A stretch of 7,877 nt of DNA from T3Sed10-213 sp012519365. Lineage in GTDB: Bacteria; Planctomycetota; Phycisphaerae; Sedimentisphaerales; Anaerohalosphaeraceae. The notes beneath the pieces are model-generated. The model was not told the origin of the DNA, ran no database searches, and worked only from the letters and a program-made list of their open reading frames with translations. Shown piece by piece: positions 7,184 to 7,877 of the stretch; the stretch's first letter is position 1, and every line of letters begins with the position of its first letter. Position numbers and translations under genes: made by a program. The stretch covers positions 1 through 7,877 of the forward strand of contig JAPXLV010000091.1 in assembly GCA_033809355.1 (NCBI GenBank). Direction: 5' to 3'.

Positions 7184-7195
7184 GCAGACAAATGT

Positions 7196-7286
7196 GGAGA
7201 GGTGGCCGAGCGGCTTAAGGCAACGGTTTGCTAAACCGTCGTGGGGGTAACCGCCCCCACCGCGGGTTCGAATCCCGCCCTCTCCG
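7196..7286 (+). tRNA. tRNA-Ser, anticodon GCU
   Basis: A complete class II tRNA of 91 bases. Acceptor arms GGAGAGG (7196-7202) and CCTCTCC (7279-7285) pair fully, with discriminator G at 7286 as expected for serine. The anticodon stem CGGTT/AACCG encloses loop TTGCTAA, giving anticodon GCT, which reads AGC and AGU. A long variable arm (GTGGGGG/CCCCCAC) and a normal T arm with GGTTCGAATCC are present. CCA is not encoded; TTTT follows directly. The 3' half is read on the opposite strand by the recombinase remnant. Confidence 0.97.
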
Positions 7287-7603
7287 TTTTTCGTCTAAAA
7301 ACCCCGTTTTTGCCCCCGCCAGTGGGGTTTTTTCTTGCTTTGTTCCCGCCAACTGTCCAGAACAGTCTTTCATAGAAGGCGAAAAAAGGCAACGTTTGGT
7401 TATGCTGGAGGATATGCCAGAGGATATGCTTTTTTGGTCGTCTGTTCCCGTCCTGACGGCCTCGGCAAAAACCGGCTCAATCGACGGTAACGCCTCGACC
7501 GCTTGGGACTCCTGCCCCCGGTAAACGTGGGAGTATCGCCCCAGTGTCAACTCAACGGTGCTGTGCCGCATTATTTGCTGTGCGACCTTCGGGTGTTTGA
7601 GCG
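7215..7603 (-). pseudogene. C-terminal remnant of a tyrosine recombinase (phage/element integrase)
   Basis: The reverse strand from 7601 reads LKHPKVAQQIMRHSTVELTLGRYSHVYRG, the end of a tyrosine-recombinase catalytic domain: the MRHST box carries the second conserved His and RYSHV carries the nucleophilic Tyr (remnant residue 23). About 128 codons remain. The core-binding domain and the catalytic Arg, Lys and HxxR residues are missing because an IS3-type element interrupts the gene at 7603/7604. After VEALPSI the sequence is a low-complexity tail, and the last 23 residues (RRGRDSNPRWG...) are antisense of tRNA-Ser, ending at a stop within the tRNA. Long tails that run into the attachment site are plausible for an element integrated in a tRNA 3' end, but the true original stop is not certain. 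It cannot be catalytically active alone. Confidence 0.75.
7297..7334 (+). terminator. Rho-independent terminator after tRNA-Ser
   Basis: AAAAACCCC at 7297-7305 pairs with GGGGTTTTT at 7324-7332 and is followed by a T run ending at 7333, eleven bases beyond the tRNA. The loop is long (18 bases) but the 9-base stem and T tract are convincing for the forward strand. Confidence 0.65.
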
Positions 7604-7877
7604 TGTCCCCAAAAACTGGACAGGGGTTTAAGGTGGAGTTGTTTTCGGGTATACTGGAGCGAAAAGCCCAGAAAGGAACTCGAAACAATGACCTCAAAAA
7701 GACGACAGTTTTCGGCGGAATTCAAGGCCCGTGTCGTGCGGGCAGCCCTGCGGGACTACCAGAACCCGACCGAGGCCCGATTTGGCTTGGGACGTTATTT
7801 TGCGTTTTACAACACACGCAGGCGTCACCAGTCGCTGGGACGCAAGACCCCGGCAGTGGTCTATGGCCTTGCAAAAG
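7604..7877 (+). mobile_element. Left part of an IS3-family insertion sequence, internally deleted, running off the window
   Basis: The element appears to begin at 7604 with TGTCCCCAAAAACTGGAC, an IS3-like terminal sequence starting TG and followed by AGGGG. The recombinase frame is recognisable up to this base and not beyond. A transposase start lies 84 bases in, with a -10-like TATACT at 7650-7655 ahead of it. The right end, its inverted repeat and the target duplication lie outside the window, so the family call rests on the left end and the transposase pieces. Confidence 0.7.
7688..7877 (+). pseudogene. IS3-family transposase, OrfA start fused to OrfB end
   Basis: The ATG at 7688 has AAAGGA about 10 bases upstream. 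Residues 1-21 (MTSKRRQFSAEFKARVVRAAL) are the start of an IS3 OrfA helix-turn-helix protein. From about residue 21-23 onward the protein becomes LRDYQNPTEARFGLGRYFAFYNTRRRHQSLGRKTPAVVY, which is the end of OrfB, just after the position of the catalytic Glu of its DDE domain. Roughly the last 80 residues of OrfA and nearly all of OrfB are absent, including all three catalytic acids, so no active transposase can be made. The join is in frame and remains open to the window edge (63 codons). The shared CTGCGGGA-like sequence at 7748-7755 is a possible deletion microhomology. An assembly collapse is the alternative. Confidence 0.8.

Larger units (their letters stand above)
6889..7195. other. Intergenic region between regulator and tRNA-Ser
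   Basis: About 307 bases with the regulator promoter at its left and the tRNA promoter at its right. A 44-codon forward frame starts at 7000 (MNNRIEIKSR...) with GGAG 10 bases upstream, but its content (many R, C and S) looks non-coding and resembles nothing I know. Another frame through 7053 has a short hydrophobic run but simply continues into the tRNA. CCCCC and GGGGG arms near 6953 and 6973 are too far apart and imperfect to call a structure. Confidence 0.4.

Noticed and set aside
7053..7250. Forward 65-residue open frame entering the tRNA
   Set aside because: Its C-terminus (ERWPSGLRQRFAKPS) is simply a translation of tRNA-Ser, a common false gene.
7228..7524. Forward 98-residue open frame starting in the tRNA
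   Set aside because: It crosses the tRNA and terminator and is antisense to the recombinase remnant, which has the recognisable motifs.
1..7877. CRISPR array, toxin-antitoxin pair or defence system
   Set aside because: No regularly spaced repeats and no gene of those families were seen on either strand.

Overview
The window looks like a draft assembly (it has a 10-N scaffold gap) from an uncultured Planctomycetota bacterium, probably of the Phycisphaerae type. That placement rests on family character only: a planctomycete-style ComEC core, a prepilin peptidase with a long acidic insert, an XylR-type regulator joining a LacI-like sensor to an AraC DNA-binding domain, a tyrosine recombinase with a long low-complexity tail, and few strong Shine-Dalgarno sites. 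No database search was possible, so it is an inference.

Layout. Positions 1-215 are AT-rich and have no credible gene. A rightward comEC-like gene (216-2099) carries the membrane channel and the metallo-beta-lactamase-like domain of a DNA-uptake protein but lacks the usual N-terminus. It converges with a leftward block: an OmpA-family lipoprotein (2137-2820), a prepilin peptidase (2843-4046) and argG (4167-5408). The prepilin peptidase is cut by the N gap, but the gap is flanked by a 9-base duplicate. Collapsing it restores one 394-residue protein. argG has a good promoter, a 14-base perfect palindrome touching its -35 box and a structured leader. Next comes a leftward XylR/AraC regulator (5724-6872) whose start codon lies in a perfect 16-base tandem duplication.

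The right end is a mobile-element landing site. A complete tRNA-Ser(GCU) (7196-7286) with promoter and terminator is followed on the opposite strand by the C-terminal remnant of a tyrosine recombinase, whose frame ends inside the tRNA gene. That remnant is cut at 7603/7604 by the left end of an IS3-family element. The element's own transposase is collapsed: the first residues of OrfA run straight into the last residues of OrfB.

How the genes fit together. ComEC and the prepilin peptidase both belong to DNA uptake and type IV pilus or type II secretion biology and sit close together, and the OmpA-like lipoprotein is a plausible cell-envelope partner. argG is arginine biosynthesis housekeeping. 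The regulator has no recognisable target gene here. I found no CRISPR array, toxin-antitoxin pair, defence cassette or clearly new multi-gene system. The more unusual items are the duplicated regulator start, the recombinase/tRNA overlap, the collapsed IS3 transposase and the argG operator candidate.
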